A stretch of DNA of 64,000 bases from Paenibacillus sp. J5C2022 (GTDB taxonomy: Bacteria; Bacillota; Bacilli; Paenibacillales; Paenibacillaceae): assembly GCF_025567625.1 (NCBI RefSeq), contig NZ_JAOQJC010000030.1, positions 29,402-93,401 of the forward strand. Reading direction: 5' to 3'. The translations under genes and the position numbers were made by a program. Within the stretch, counting starts at the first letter, position 1. Each line of letters starts with the position of its first letter. Of this stretch, positions 9,701 to 18,922 are shown piece after piece. The notes beneath the pieces were generated by a model. The model was not told where the DNA came from and ran no database searches. It saw nothing but the letters and a program-made list of their open reading frames with translations.

Positions 9701-12481
9701 ATGCGCTCGCAGCAGGTAATTTGCTTGCAGCTTCTCATTGACTCCGCGAGATCCAACAAAGGTTGGCCATCCAAATTCCGTCAGCCAAATCGGAACCAAT
9801 TTTCCGTCATTATACTTTTTAATCAATGTTTTCAAATCTTCCAGCTTCTCTGCTAATTCCTCAGGAGCGTTGGGGTACACGTATTCTTGTACTGCAATAG
9901 CATCAAGATAATCCATACCTCCCAGCTCGAGCACTTTTTCGATCCAGTCCAGGCTGATGCCAGCAGATACAATACCGACAATCGGCAAGTCTGGATGCTC
10001 CGCATGTACGACCTCGTAGGTTTTCTTCAATAATTCAAAGTAATATTCTGGTTGTGAATTGGCAGGGCTATTGCCGCGTTTGCCAAATCCGCCGTTAAAC
10101 TCGTTGTACACATTCATGGCGAAAATCTGGTCCTTATACTTCTCCACATATGCCTTTGCGTAATTCGCCATGCCTAGTCGCCCTTCATCTGTATAAGGGG
10201 TTCCGTTATTATCGTAAAATTGGTTATTATAAGCGGCAACAAACAGCAGCGGAATGCCTTCCATCTTCAATCTAGCCATATAATTTTCGAGATCAGGAAA
10301 GTAGGTATAGATTCCTTTTTCTTTTTCAATATATTGCCACTCTATACCATCACGAACAAAGCTGGCGCCTGCATATTTCACAAGCTTCACAAGATCTGCA
10401 TTCCAGCCGTATCCAATGCGATGCAAATGCGTATTCATCCCGAACGGTGAATTGCCATTCGCTGGTGCTGTGAAAGGTGCAAGCACGGAATAAGTTGTTT
10501 CCAACATAATCGGCAAGCTGCCGCCTTTCTCAGCCTGTGCTTCGAGTGTGAAATATCCTAGTCCACGATCGGGAACTGTAAACGTTGCCTGCCCATTAAA
10601 GGCTTTTGCCGTGCCCTCAGCAACCTTCGTTCCATTCAGATTGAAGGCTTTCCAGCTCACATTCGGCCTGACTGTCTCAACGATGAACTGTATAGGCTCA
10701 TCATTCAAAAACACATTGCCAAGTACAGTCTGTTTGAACTTCGTGTCTGGCGGAGTAACGGTTAGAATCGGACCATCCTGACTCCACTCTCCTGCCGCAT
10801 TTCCTGCTTCTACTTTATAGGTATAGCGTTCGCCAATAATAAGACCTTCAACAAAGTAGCTCTCCTCTTGGCTGCTTATGGTGTCAATTAATGTTCCATT
10901 TTGATAGATCCTATATTGCGTAACACCTGTCGGATCTACCGCTGCCCCCCATTGGAACGCCACTCCTTCCTCTTCCATGCTCTGCAGTTGCAAGGTGCTG
11001 CCCGTTGGCCAGCTTGGCGCCGCCGCATTTGCACGTGAGCTGTTGATAGATAGATAAGGCCGATTCTCTGTATTTTCCTTACTATTAATGATTGCTACGA
11101 GTCCAACATCTGCTAACTGTACTATACCAAAGCTGGCATTGGTCTCTCCTTTGCTAATCTGATCCTTTACATAGGAGGTAACATCAACCTGATGCCATTT
11201 CCAAGTCGTATTCAACGGAACCTTGTTCAAGAAATGTATAACATTCGGCTTCGTGATCCAGGTCATTTCTGCTTCTTTCCAGGAATGATCCTCCAATCCA
11301 TACACAGCCATATCGATCGCACTGCCGCCGCCATCTGAAACAGCTCCATAGAAGTTAAGAGTTGCAGTGCCGACCTCTTCTGGCAGCGCTTCCATTTTGA
11401 ATTTCATAAAAGCTTGGCGAGTCACATTAGGGTCAGCCTTCATATTTTTGACGATCAGCTTGTCACTCGTGCCATAATTCGACTGACTTGCACTGCCTGA
11501 GTTAACATGGGTGTCCTCAACAACCGAAAGTCTAACAAAGCTTGGCATAGTTACGACTGCTTCCGGCCCACTCTGTGACCAATTGCCAGATGAATCTCCC
11601 GCTTCCACCCTAAAGGAATAAGTTTGCTTTTGTGCCAACCCCGCTGCATGGTAATGCTCTAGAGTTACTGGCACTGTGGCGATCAGCACATCATTCTGAT
11701 AAATCCGATAGGATACAACCATTTGATCGTCTATAGCCGGTGTCCACTGCAATTCAACTGTATCATCTGCAGTCTGAATCGCTTTTAGTTCACTGCCATT
11801 TGGCCAGACAGGTGCTTCAAGATCCTCTGGCGCCCTATATTTCACTTCCACATATGGTTGTTGACTGTCACTTTCCTTACTGTTTAAAACGGCGGCTAGT
11901 CCTTGCCCTCCAGGCATTTCAGGCTGAACAAAGGCAATACTAACCTTCTTATCTGCTGCCAGCTGATCTATTACCAGATCTGTAATATCGGCCTCATAGC
12001 CCCTTACTTCTTTGTCCAATGTAATAGAAGCCACTGCATCAGATGCATAGGAAGGCTTGTTGTTCCAAGAGATTGTCTCTTCTGTCCAATCATTGTTTGT
12101 TACGCTATGAAGCTGAATACTTGCTTGGCTTCCTTCCCCGACAGCGCCGTACACGACCAAAGTGACGGATTCTACTTCTGCGGAAAAATCGGTGAAGTCA
12201 AATTTCATGTAGCTCTCGCGAGTTAATTCCGGGCTCCCCTTCTTGATTACCAAAGACTTCTCCGCGCCAAAGTTGGTATTAGCAAAACCGTTCGAGCCTC
12301 GCACATATGAATCATCCGATGGTGACATCTGGAGCGCGTGAAGCTCTGTTGCTCCACCTTGAACGACGTCCCCCGGATCATTAGCATAGACAGACATGTT
12401 GTTCATCTGAAATAGTGCGCAGATCATGGCCAGAATAAGCAATTGGACTAATGCTTTAGTCGAGCGTTTCTTTCTCCTCAT
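6743..12481 (-). CDS. Giant SLH-anchored multi-domain glycoside hydrolase
   Basis: The product has 1912 residues. In order: signal peptide (about 1-33); two DNRLRE/CBM96-like domains (about 53-215 and 318-480), each followed by a fibronectin III module; a linker domain; a clan GH-A (GH39/GH5-like) catalytic barrel (about 680-1030); a CBM9-like domain (about 1290-1465, IDVRGNVWLHYDRDHLYLTA); a cadherin-like module; and three SLH domains (about 1717, 1780 and 1850 onward) that hold it on the cell-wall polymer. The catalytic acid is E794 (NVYNEFNGG) and the likely nucleophile E902 (IWLTEFGWPT). GGGAGG precedes the ATG. It is last in a run with a binding protein and two permeases, so it probably cuts a polysaccharide whose oligomers they import. 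The substrate is not evident; beta-xylan-, beta-mannan- or galactan-like chains are possible. Confidence 0.88.
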   Translation of the reverse strand: MRRKKRSTKALVQLLILAMICALFQMNNMSVYANDPGDVVQGGATELHALQMSPSDDSYVRGSNGFANTNFGAEKSLVIKKGSPELTRESYMKFDFTDFSAEVESVTLVVYGAVGEGSQASIQLHSVTNNDWTEETISWNNKPSYASDAVASITLDKEVRGYEADITDLVIDQLAADKKVSIAFVQPEMPGGQGLAAVLNSKESDSQQPYVEVKYRAPEDLEAPVWPNGSELKAIQTADDTVELQWTPAIDDQMVVSYRIYQNDVLIATVPVTLEHYHAAGLAQKQTYSFRVEAGDSSGNWSQSGPEAVVTMPSFVRLSVVEDTHVNSGSASQSNYGTSDKLIVKNMKADPNVTRQAFMKFKMEALPEEVGTATLNFYGAVSDGGGSAIDMAVYGLEDHSWKEAEMTWITKPNVIHFLNKVPLNTTWKWHQVDVTSYVKDQISKGETNASFGIVQLADVGLVAIINSKENTENRPYLSINSSRANAAAPSWPTGSTLQLQSMEEEGVAFQWGAAVDPTGVTQYRIYQNGTLIDTISSQEESYFVEGLIIGERYTYKVEAGNAAGEWSQDGPILTVTPPDTKFKQTVLGNVFLNDEPIQFIVETVRPNVSWKAFNLNGTKVAEGTAKAFNGQATFTVPDRGLGYFTLEAQAEKGGSLPIMLETTYSVLAPFTAPANGNSPFGMNTHLHRIGYGWNADLVKLVKYAGASFVRDGIEWQYIEKEKGIYTYFPDLENYMARLKMEGIPLLFVAAYNNQFYDNNGTPYTDEGRLGMANYAKAYVEKYKDQIFAMNVYNEFNGGFGKRGNSPANSQPEYYFELLKKTYEVVHAEHPDLPIVGIVSAGISLDWIEKVLELGGMDYLDAIAVQEYVYPNAPEELAEKLEDLKTLIKKYNDGKLVPIWLTEFGWPTFVGSRGVNEKLQANYLLRAHVIALSSGVEKMMWYDLMDDGMIADLNEDNFGMIRNEKSLLGAYTAKPAYLSYAVMTRELTNAQFEEVEVVEAPIHSYRFVQDQQPVRVVWATEDTVIQIAADAPIEITDMMGNTELYSPLNGKIMLSLTGEPYYVKGHIAQITVEPNITISGVATVVGDEGQFAISMTNTGKSKLSLTMDVEGKQHPISIEPGQTISKEITVMGARDGYRYISVYLMEGDKRVGKLGYELKVEKAREVKVRPIMEQAEGAEGQYKQALHIDVANFSKLHALDVQEVEWNIGNQSGKQAWNTSIDPQASKQISIPLPSFGFGDNYKTSVLVKFSNSDVYRYEGNFGFNPVTERTVRVNGEIEPELEATTPTIDLSKGKEVILSGFSGKIDVRGNVWLHYDRDHLYLTAQIKDEIHSAKAVGNQIWNNDSVQFAISSGVPGESSSWYEIGLSETPEGPQMYRFAAPPDIDKGAIKSGKLVVKRDEEKKITVYQMSLPWSELAPVLPLRNEVMSFSLLVNDNNGEGRRGWMEWGSGIGLTKRASLFRTMQWMHTKPAPVAADASYSVKAGEELRGMLKNENASGSAVTYEIVTASKQGTIELIDPATGEFLYTAKVSAAGEDQFQFRVYDGYSYSNTATVKLAINSEPKPPTYPPVYPGGVTPNESTNGELYVPAGMGGEVSKGQQIKLSIPEGATNVSARFKLKEWKEELPVQKGDRLLSSVYLLSQDRNAELSKPAVLRIAYEGQLKIGEEAVLARYDEKLKEWVKVGGKSGEQSVTADISELGIYAVVIFAKKEAELQKELKDIAGHWGHAWIERAVEAGLITGYPDHTYRPDQAVTRQELVTILARGMKLLEDEADEDAGSAVVFTDTAKISKFATEAVQRAVAAGWITGYEDGSFRPQEGIMRMELAVVLERIRASVDKAADQGADVEMQLSGLKDAEQIPLWAQGYVAQVLASGLMEGTGGGQFKPLATVTRAEAAVIAVRMVQQLINEVQE

Positions 12482-12588
12482 CTTTCATCCTCCCAAAGTT
12501 TATTGCAACTACTCATTATTCGCAGAGAGGCAGAGGCAGCTGTTCCATGCTGCTGCCCCTCCACTATTGTTACGATGCAATCGCTACA

Positions 12589-14181
12589 TTAAAGATTTTC
12601 TTTATTAGCTTCGTACCATTCTTGCACCATAGTCTCGATATTTTCTCCGCCAAGACGTTTCCACTCTTTACGGATCTCATCAATTCCTTGCTGTGGCGAC
12701 ATAGCGCTGCCTCCTGTTACGACCTTCGTCTCAATTTGCTCAGCAATCGGCTTGAATGTGGCAATTAATTGGCTCAGCTCAGGGAGATCCGGGTTATAGG
12801 CAATATCTCTGCGGAATTTATTTTTAAGCGCAGTTTCAATCGATACAGACTGCTGTTTAGCATACGCTTGCGCTACATCATCCTGCGCCGCCAAAATCGG
12901 AAACCAGGACGGTTCCGGGTTCCATTGATGAACAACGGCATACTCGAATGCATATAAAACCTCTTTGCGGAATTGTTCACTATCAAGCGTTTGCGGCACG
13001 CCATCCACCAGCTTGTAATGCTTATTTTCATTGCCCTTTTTCAGTGGCAACCAGTTATCTTCAATCATCCAATCCAAATAGGCAATCGCATCCTTGATTT
13101 TTTCTTCGCTCATTTCGCTGTTGAACATGACATAGATGTTTGCCGGTGTTTCTTGGTACAATCCTGTTTTGCCATACTGTGTTGCGAACGGCTCAAGTGG
13201 AACCATCTTCGCATCCGGAACATTCGCCATTAAGTCGCGGAATTGGTTAGGCATATCCCATGCGCCGAACATAATCGCCGCTTTGCCCGTTACCCAGAGC
13301 TGGTTAGCCCGTTCAAAATTGTTGTCTGTAATATATTCTTTATCAATTAGTCCTTCATCAAAAAGCTGCTTTTGAAAAGCAAGAGAATCACGGTGGCGAT
13401 CCAGCGTTCTGCCGTTAACCAGCTTGCCATCCTCTAAATACCATTGATCCGAAACTGCTTGGAACAGCGCTCGCATAATCGGATTGCCATTGCCGTTAAA
13501 TGCAATAGGAGTCATCGTCGGATCGTCTTCCTTCACTTTGCGCGCTACCTCGATCAGTTCTTCAACCGTAGTTGGGGCCTTTAGCTGCAAGCGGTCCAAA
13601 ATATCCTGGCGAACCCACATCGCATGGTTGGCAATAGCATCTACTCCGCGCTTGGAAGCAATGGCATACACCTTGTTGTCCACGGTCAAATAAGGCAGCA
13701 AGTCAGCGTTGTTTTCCAAATAAGCTTTGTAGGTGGTGCTGTACTTTTCAATATACTCTCCGATCGGCTGTATAGCGCCCTGCGCCGCCAATTGCGTCAT
13801 ATAGTTGCGATCATATTCCCAGATAAGGTCAGGAGCTTCGCCTGAAGCGATCAAGGCGTTCAGCTTGCTTTGTGCCTCGTTTCTAGGTACTGGAATAATC
13901 TCCACCTCGGTAGGGGAGTTTTCGTTGATCCACTTCGTCCAGCGGTTGCTTTCATAGGTACCTTCATCTGCGGCAACCCACCCGCGGTCAAACATTGAAA
14001 TGCTAATTTTCCCTTTTGGTTTATTCGGCTCGCTGCCTTTATTATCTGTTTGCTCGCCTGTCGGCTTTCCACTCTCATTTGATGGCTCAGGCGTCTCCTT
14101 ATTAGAACTGCATGCAGCCAATATCGAAAGCAGCATTATAACAGTCACCAATACAGCACCTGTCTTTTTCCAATGCATCAT
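12589..14181 (-). CDS. Sugar ABC importer, substrate-binding lipoprotein (LplA type)
   Basis: The product has 530 residues, the long form of the extracellular binding proteins that work with LplB/LplC-type permeases. A lipobox (LSILAAC, Cys24) is followed by a Glu/Pro/Ser-rich linker, so it should be lipid-anchored outside the membrane. Family-typical stretches include NALIASGEAPDLIWEYDRNY and VEIIPVPRNEAQSKLN. It lies 24 bp after the permease gene and 108 bp before the S-layer hydrolase on the same strand. The ligand is probably a product of that hydrolase (inferred from neighbours). Confidence 0.9.
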   Translation of the reverse strand: MMHWKKTGAVLVTVIMLLSILAACSSNKETPEPSNESGKPTGEQTDNKGSEPNKPKGKISISMFDRGWVAADEGTYESNRWTKWINENSPTEVEIIPVPRNEAQSKLNALIASGEAPDLIWEYDRNYMTQLAAQGAIQPIGEYIEKYSTTYKAYLENNADLLPYLTVDNKVYAIASKRGVDAIANHAMWVRQDILDRLQLKAPTTVEELIEVARKVKEDDPTMTPIAFNGNGNPIMRALFQAVSDQWYLEDGKLVNGRTLDRHRDSLAFQKQLFDEGLIDKEYITDNNFERANQLWVTGKAAIMFGAWDMPNQFRDLMANVPDAKMVPLEPFATQYGKTGLYQETPANIYVMFNSEMSEEKIKDAIAYLDWMIEDNWLPLKKGNENKHYKLVDGVPQTLDSEQFRKEVLYAFEYAVVHQWNPEPSWFPILAAQDDVAQAYAKQQSVSIETALKNKFRRDIAYNPDLPELSQLIATFKPIAEQIETKVVTGGSAMSPQQGIDEIRKEWKRLGGENIETMVQEWYEANKENL

Positions 14182-14205
14182 ATTGCTATCCCCTTATTTT
14201 CAAAA

Positions 14206-15102
14206 TTAGCCTTTCACTGAGCCGATCAAAACGCCTTTTACAAAATGCTTCTGCAAAAACGGATATACAAATAAAATCGGCGTTATCGCAATGACTATCG
14301 CGGCAGCTTTAATCGCCTCCGGCGTCAACATCACTTGCATAACCCCTTCAGATCCGCCAGCAGGGTTAAGCAGATGCTGATCCACCTGCCTGATCATCTG
14401 ATAAAGCTTGAGCATAAGCGTCTGTTTACTGGATTTCCCAATATAGAGCATCACCTGAAAATAATTGTTCCACCAGCCCACCGCATAGAACAGAGACAGC
14501 GCAACTACAATTGGCTTGCACAACGGCATAATGATTTGCACAAGTATCCGCCAGTCCCCTGCTCCGTCGATCGCGGCGGACTCTTCAATCTCTTCGGGCA
14601 GCCCTTCCATAAAGGTCTTCATGACAAACATGTTGTAGGTGCTTATTAACGCAGGCAGCCACAGCGACCAATAGGAATTCATCAGTCCTAAATATTTGAC
14701 CAAAATAAAGTTCGGAATAAGACCTGACACAAAAAGCATTGTAAACGTTATAAACATTAACAAAGCACTTCGGCCAAGCAGTCGCTTCTTCGATAGAGGA
14801 TAAGCTGCAAGTATCGTCAATACGATATTCAGCAATGTGCCTACTAGCGTAACCCATATCGTATTTTTCATAGAAATGAACAGCTGTCCGTCGTCAAATA
14901 AACGTTTGTAAGCTTCGATGTTGAATTCGACAGGCCAAAGCATCACTTCACCTGAAGTAATTGCTCTGCTGCTGCTGAATGACGCTGCTACCTCATACCA
15001 GAAAGGATATAATGTAGCCAATGAGAAAAGGCCAAGAAATAGCGCATTTATCGCTCCTCCCAGTTGCGGCAGCAGCTCCTTCTTGTTTGTCTGTTTTTTC
15101 AT
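14206..15102 (-). CDS. Sugar ABC importer permease (LplC type)
   Basis: The product has 298 residues with six predicted membrane segments. The EAA loop that contacts the ATPase is EEIEESAAIDGAGDWRILVQ, and the C-terminus ends in the typical FVKGVLIGSVKG. The ATG at 15102 fits the GGGGG site better than the GTG at 15111. Its start nearly overlaps the stop of the partner permease, a sign of translational coupling. No ATPase gene is present in the cluster, so a shared MsmX-like ATPase is expected from elsewhere. Confidence 0.93.
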   Translation of the reverse strand: MKKQTNKKELLPQLGGAINALFLGLFSLATLYPFWYEVAASFSSSRAITSGEVMLWPVEFNIEAYKRLFDDGQLFISMKNTIWVTLVGTLLNIVLTILAAYPLSKKRLLGRSALLMFITFTMLFVSGLIPNFILVKYLGLMNSYWSLWLPALISTYNMFVMKTFMEGLPEEIEESAAIDGAGDWRILVQIIMPLCKPIVVALSLFYAVGWWNNYFQVMLYIGKSSKQTLMLKLYQMIRQVDQHLLNPAGGSEGVMQVMLTPEAIKAAAIVIAITPILFVYPFLQKHFVKGVLIGSVKG

Positions 15103-15104
15103 GG

Positions 15105-16061
15105 CTACCACAACCCCCGTTCTCCAGATACTTTAATCATTCGATTCACGCTAATAATAAGGATTAATCCTACAATCGATTGAAATAAGCCGATAGCTGT
15201 CGTATAGCTGTAATTCATATTTTGCAATCCGACCCGATAAACGTAAGTGCTTATTACATCCGCAACATCTAGCACAGAACTGTTTTGCAGCACCAAGGTC
15301 TGTTCAAGCCCCACGTCCATCATGCTGCCCATACGCAAAATAAGTAGAATCGCTATCGTACTGCGAATACCCGGCAATGTAACATGCCATATTTGTCTAA
15401 GCTTGTTGGCACCATCAATTTTGGCAGCCTCATACAGTTGCGTATCAATGGCCGCCATTGCCGCGAGATATAGAATCGTCCCCCATCCCGCTTCTCGCCA
15501 AATACCCGATAACGTGTACATAACCGGCCACCATGAAGAATTAGCCATAAAATAAATCGGATCGATACCAAATACCTTGTCCAATATCAGGTTGACTATC
15601 CCGGTACTTGGCGACAGCATCGCAACCAGAATACCGCCCAGCACTACCCAGGATATAAAATGCGGAACATAAAGAAAGTTTTGCACGATGCGCTTATACC
15701 ATTCTCTTCGAACCTCGTTTAATAGAAGAGCCAAAACAATCGGTACTGGAAATCCAAAAACTATGCTGTACACATTCAATAACAATGTATTTCTTAATAC
15801 GCGCCAAAAATCTGCACTATCGAAAAGTAATTCAAAATGCTTAAAACCTGCCCACTTGCTTCCCAATATGCCGTCAGTGAATCGATAATCCTTGAATGCG
15901 ATAATTTCGCCACCCATGGGAAGATACTTAAATATGATATAAAAGAAGATTACAGGCAACAGCATCATATATAAATACTTATCCCTGATCAGTCTTTTCA
16001 TAATTGTACCTTTCTTCTTCGTTCCAACTGGCACTTGGTTCACCGGGATCATCCCCTTCAT
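15105..16061 (-). CDS. Sugar ABC importer permease (LplB type)
   Basis: The product has 318 residues. A short cytosolic N-terminus leads into six membrane segments, starting with YLYMMLLPVIFFYIIFKYLP. The family-typical blocks IAFKDYRF, WAGFKHFELLF and the EAA loop YEAAKIDGANKLRQIWHVTLPGI are present. GGAGGAG precedes the ATG. It forms the membrane channel with the LplC-type partner that follows it directly. Confidence 0.93.
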   Translation of the reverse strand: MKGMIPVNQVPVGTKKKGTIMKRLIRDKYLYMMLLPVIFFYIIFKYLPMGGEIIAFKDYRFTDGILGSKWAGFKHFELLFDSADFWRVLRNTLLLNVYSIVFGFPVPIVLALLLNEVRREWYKRIVQNFLYVPHFISWVVLGGILVAMLSPSTGIVNLILDKVFGIDPIYFMANSSWWPVMYTLSGIWREAGWGTILYLAAMAAIDTQLYEAAKIDGANKLRQIWHVTLPGIRSTIAILLILRMGSMMDVGLEQTLVLQNSSVLDVADVISTYVYRVGLQNMNYSYTTAIGLFQSIVGLILIISVNRMIKVSGERGLW

Positions 16062-16219
16062 TGCACTCCTCCTCCCTGCTTCGATTATGCTTGGCTGGTG
16101 CTTCTGCCTCGCAACTCGATTGTATGCAGCTTGGCAAGACTGGCGAAAGAGACTCGTTTTAAAATGGTGCCATTTCTTGCAAAAAGCAAGGTTACATTAC
16201 TTAATTCAGGTGTATTTTC

Positions 16220-18520
16220 TTAAGATTCAAGCTGCTCTTGCTCCCTAAACTCTGTAGGCGTCAGCCCTGTATATTTCTTAAAGGCACGCAGAAAGCTTCG
16301 CGTATTCGTGTAGCCAACCGCTTCTGCCACATCATTGACCTTCATGCTTTTGTCGAGTAGAAACTGTTTGGAGGCCGCAATACGAATCTCAATCAAATAA
16401 TCAATAAAATTCCGTTCTGTATGCTCTTTGAACAACTTGCTAATATAGGGTGGCGTTAATTGAAACTGCTTAGCCAATTGATCCAAAGAAAGCTCGCTCT
16501 CGTAATAATGCTCTTGAATATAGCTCAGTATGCTGTCTACCGTTTTATTTTTACCGCGACTGCTTCTTTTATCTGCAATTTTGACTGCTATCTGCTCCAA
16601 TACGCTCATTACAATCCGTTCAATGTCATGCCAGTTGTCGCAGGCTGAAATACGCTGATGCAAATTGCCAAGGCTTGCAATCGTTTCCTCCGGATCGATG
16701 CCAATAAAAGAAATCATTTGCAGCGACTTCATGATGAGTTCGTAAGAAAGCTGTCTGATAAGGTCAGGCGATAAGTTGCTGCCGAGTGCGTCTGCAAACA
16801 TTTCCATGACATACAGCTTCACATTCTCATCATCCGATTGCTTCAGCGCTTCCGTAATTCGTTCCGCTTTTTTGACAATGCGGTAATAATCCTGATTTTG
16901 AGAGGTTGAAATATCTTCGATTGAAATAACCGCGTCACTGCCAAACAGCAGCTTATATTGCAATGCTTTAAGGGATTGATCATAGGATTCTGGAATATCC
17001 GCCATACCCGGATAGCAGCGTCCAAGCCCCACTGTTACGGAAAGCTTGAACTCGCGCTCCATCGCCTTCAGCAGCAATTCCAGCACAGCCAGCGCGCGCA
17101 AATGGTTTTGCTCCTCATCGCCTTCAGCAAAGCTGATTAGAATAACCGCCTTGCCGCCTCCCAAATCAACTGCTATTCCGGCATGCTCCATATTAATCAG
17201 CTCTTCCGCCACATTGCAGAGCATGAATGTATAAAGCGCCAGATCTCCGCTACCAAGCTGCTCCCCCTTCTCGATTTCGGCGCTGCAAACCATATAATAA
17301 CTTGGATATAATTTAATCCCGATATATTCCAGCTGATGTCCTACATCGGCATACTCCGTTTTATTGCCAGTCAGCATATCTATCATGAGACGCCACTTCA
17401 GCACAGGCTTGAAATCCCGAACCTGCTGCTCCAAGTGCTCGCGGTCCAAAGAAATTTGATCGAAAATCGTCTCCAGCGAGCTTAACCCGTTCATGCTCTT
17501 CGCGGTCTCAGGCTGCGGAGTGCGGTAAGCTCCAAACATTTTGCCTGCCAGACGCTCGATGGGTTTAAACGTTTTATGATTGAAGTAAAATAGTGCTAAT
17601 AAAGCAACAACAATCATGCATAGCGCCACTAAGATGAGCAAATCTCTAGTTGATGAGATCGGCTTGTATACATCCGTATTGGGGATTACCGTTACTATTT
17701 TCCAATCCGTGTAGTTGGAATTCATATAGAACACAGAGTGCTTCGTCCCATTCAGATCTGTCGTAAACTCGCCCTTCGTGCCGCCTTCCAAAATTTGTTT
17801 AATGTAAGGAAGAGTATCCGCGTTACCATACAGCTGAGAGCGATCGCTATGCGTCACAACATTGCCTTCTTGGTCAATAAGAATGGTTTGACCGCCGTAA
17901 TTCGTCTCATAAATGCCTGCAATCATACGCTGTAGCAGCACTTCATCAATATTCACAGCAACCAGTCCCTTGCGAAACCCTGGCTTACTTATGGCAGGAT
18001 ATGGACGAATCAGCGTCACAACATCCCTGGAAACAGCCCCCTCCCATATTCGATGGGTAGGCAACCATTTTATATAGCCGTCCATATTAATATGATTTAC
18101 AAGCCATTCTTCCTCATTTTCCAAACTTGGCAAAAACACTTTATTCGTCAGTATGTTACCGCTTACATCTGAATAGACATAGACCGAGGTTAGTTGCGGG
18201 TTGGAATGGGTAACGCTTGTTACTTTATTAGACAAACTATAAAAATTAGTATATTTCTCTGATTCGTCTTCGTAGCTATCATACATGAAATAAACAAATT
18301 CCATCTCATTCATCAGCTTCAGCAAATTCCGCTCCGTCTCCCGAAACGACAACTCGATTTTATTATCGATTTGCTTGAGCAGCGCAAAGTGCACATCCTT
18401 CAAGTCCTTCTCCAGCCGCCCCACAGTGCCTATATAGGACAGTCCAAAGCTGAGTATAATAATAACCAACAAAACGATGCTGTATGTAAGCTTGATTCTC
18501 CTCGAAATATGAACAGACAT
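16220..18520 (-). CDS. Membrane-sensor AraC-family transcriptional regulator
   Basis: The product has 766 residues from the ATG at 18520, which sits seven bases after GAGGGGGA. An N-terminal membrane helix (LTYSIVLLVIIILSFGLSYI), an extracellular dCache-like sensing region (about residues 35-290) and a second membrane helix (LLILVALCMIVVALLALFYF) precede a cytoplasmic region. The protein ends in a two-motif AraC helix-turn-helix domain (SLDQLAKQFQLTPPYISKLF; VNDVAEAVGYTNTRSFLRAF). Such one-protein sensors control neighbouring LplABC-type importers in Paenibacillus. It lies upstream of the permeases on the same strand and is probably the activator of the cluster down to the S-layer hydrolase. 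Confidence 0.92.
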   Translation of the reverse strand: MSVHISRRIKLTYSIVLLVIIILSFGLSYIGTVGRLEKDLKDVHFALLKQIDNKIELSFRETERNLLKLMNEMEFVYFMYDSYEDESEKYTNFYSLSNKVTSVTHSNPQLTSVYVYSDVSGNILTNKVFLPSLENEEEWLVNHINMDGYIKWLPTHRIWEGAVSRDVVTLIRPYPAISKPGFRKGLVAVNIDEVLLQRMIAGIYETNYGGQTILIDQEGNVVTHSDRSQLYGNADTLPYIKQILEGGTKGEFTTDLNGTKHSVFYMNSNYTDWKIVTVIPNTDVYKPISSTRDLLILVALCMIVVALLALFYFNHKTFKPIERLAGKMFGAYRTPQPETAKSMNGLSSLETIFDQISLDREHLEQQVRDFKPVLKWRLMIDMLTGNKTEYADVGHQLEYIGIKLYPSYYMVCSAEIEKGEQLGSGDLALYTFMLCNVAEELINMEHAGIAVDLGGGKAVILISFAEGDEEQNHLRALAVLELLLKAMEREFKLSVTVGLGRCYPGMADIPESYDQSLKALQYKLLFGSDAVISIEDISTSQNQDYYRIVKKAERITEALKQSDDENVKLYVMEMFADALGSNLSPDLIRQLSYELIMKSLQMISFIGIDPEETIASLGNLHQRISACDNWHDIERIVMSVLEQIAVKIADKRSSRGKNKTVDSILSYIQEHYYESELSLDQLAKQFQLTPPYISKLFKEHTERNFIDYLIEIRIAASKQFLLDKSMKVNDVAEAVGYTNTRSFLRAFKKYTGLTPTEFREQEQLES

Positions 18521-18573
18521 GTACTTCCCCCTCGACATTTTTATCGCTTTTTTCCATAAAATGAAGTTATTCT

Positions 18574-18603
18574 ATTATAAAGGGGAGAGTTGCTTTCTAA
18601 CAA
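18574..18603 (-). promoter_or_regulatory. Putative promoter of the AraC regulator gene
   Basis: TTGTTA (complement of 18598-18603) and a perfect TATAAT (complement of 18574-18579) are 18 bp apart, about 55 bp upstream of the ribosome binding site. Confidence 0.5.
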
Positions 18604-18715
18604 TGAAGGAGTATGTGCAATTTTGCGACATAACTTCTTCTGTAAGCGTCAAATAACAACCCGTCTGTGCATTCATATTACCGAATTGTGGAACAACCAC
18701 GTCGCAGCAACAACG

Positions 18716-18752
18716 AAAAAACGGCATCCAGGATAACTCATCCTGAATGCCG
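18716..18752 (-). terminator. Rho-independent terminator, CI importer operon
   Basis: On the minus strand a 13-bp stem (CGGCATTCAGGAT with ATCCTGGATGCCG, one mismatch) has a 5-nt loop and is followed by six T. It separates the GH66 gene from the AraC promoter. The rest of the 400-bp gap shows only the related hairpin at 18869-18897. Confidence 0.85.
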
Positions 18753-18868
18753 CTTGGACCGCCTGGCAAACAACGACAATGCCGTCTAGGTCCGCGTATG
18801 CGCAGTTGCCCGGCACTTTCGATCGCTTGTTATGCAAATACAATACCTATCGCGGCCACCGAGAAAGC

Positions 18869-18897
18869 GGCATTCGGAGTATTTCGTACCGAATGCC
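18869..18897 (-). terminator. Second hairpin after the GH66 gene
   Basis: GGCATTCGG and CCGAATGCC arms flank an 11-nt loop, 26 bp past the GH66 stop codon. On the minus strand it is followed by GCTTTCTC, a weak tail. Its GGCATTC arm resembles that of the stronger terminator further on. Confidence 0.5.
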
Positions 18898-18922
18898 ACC
18901 CTGTCATCCTTCATCCTTCACG

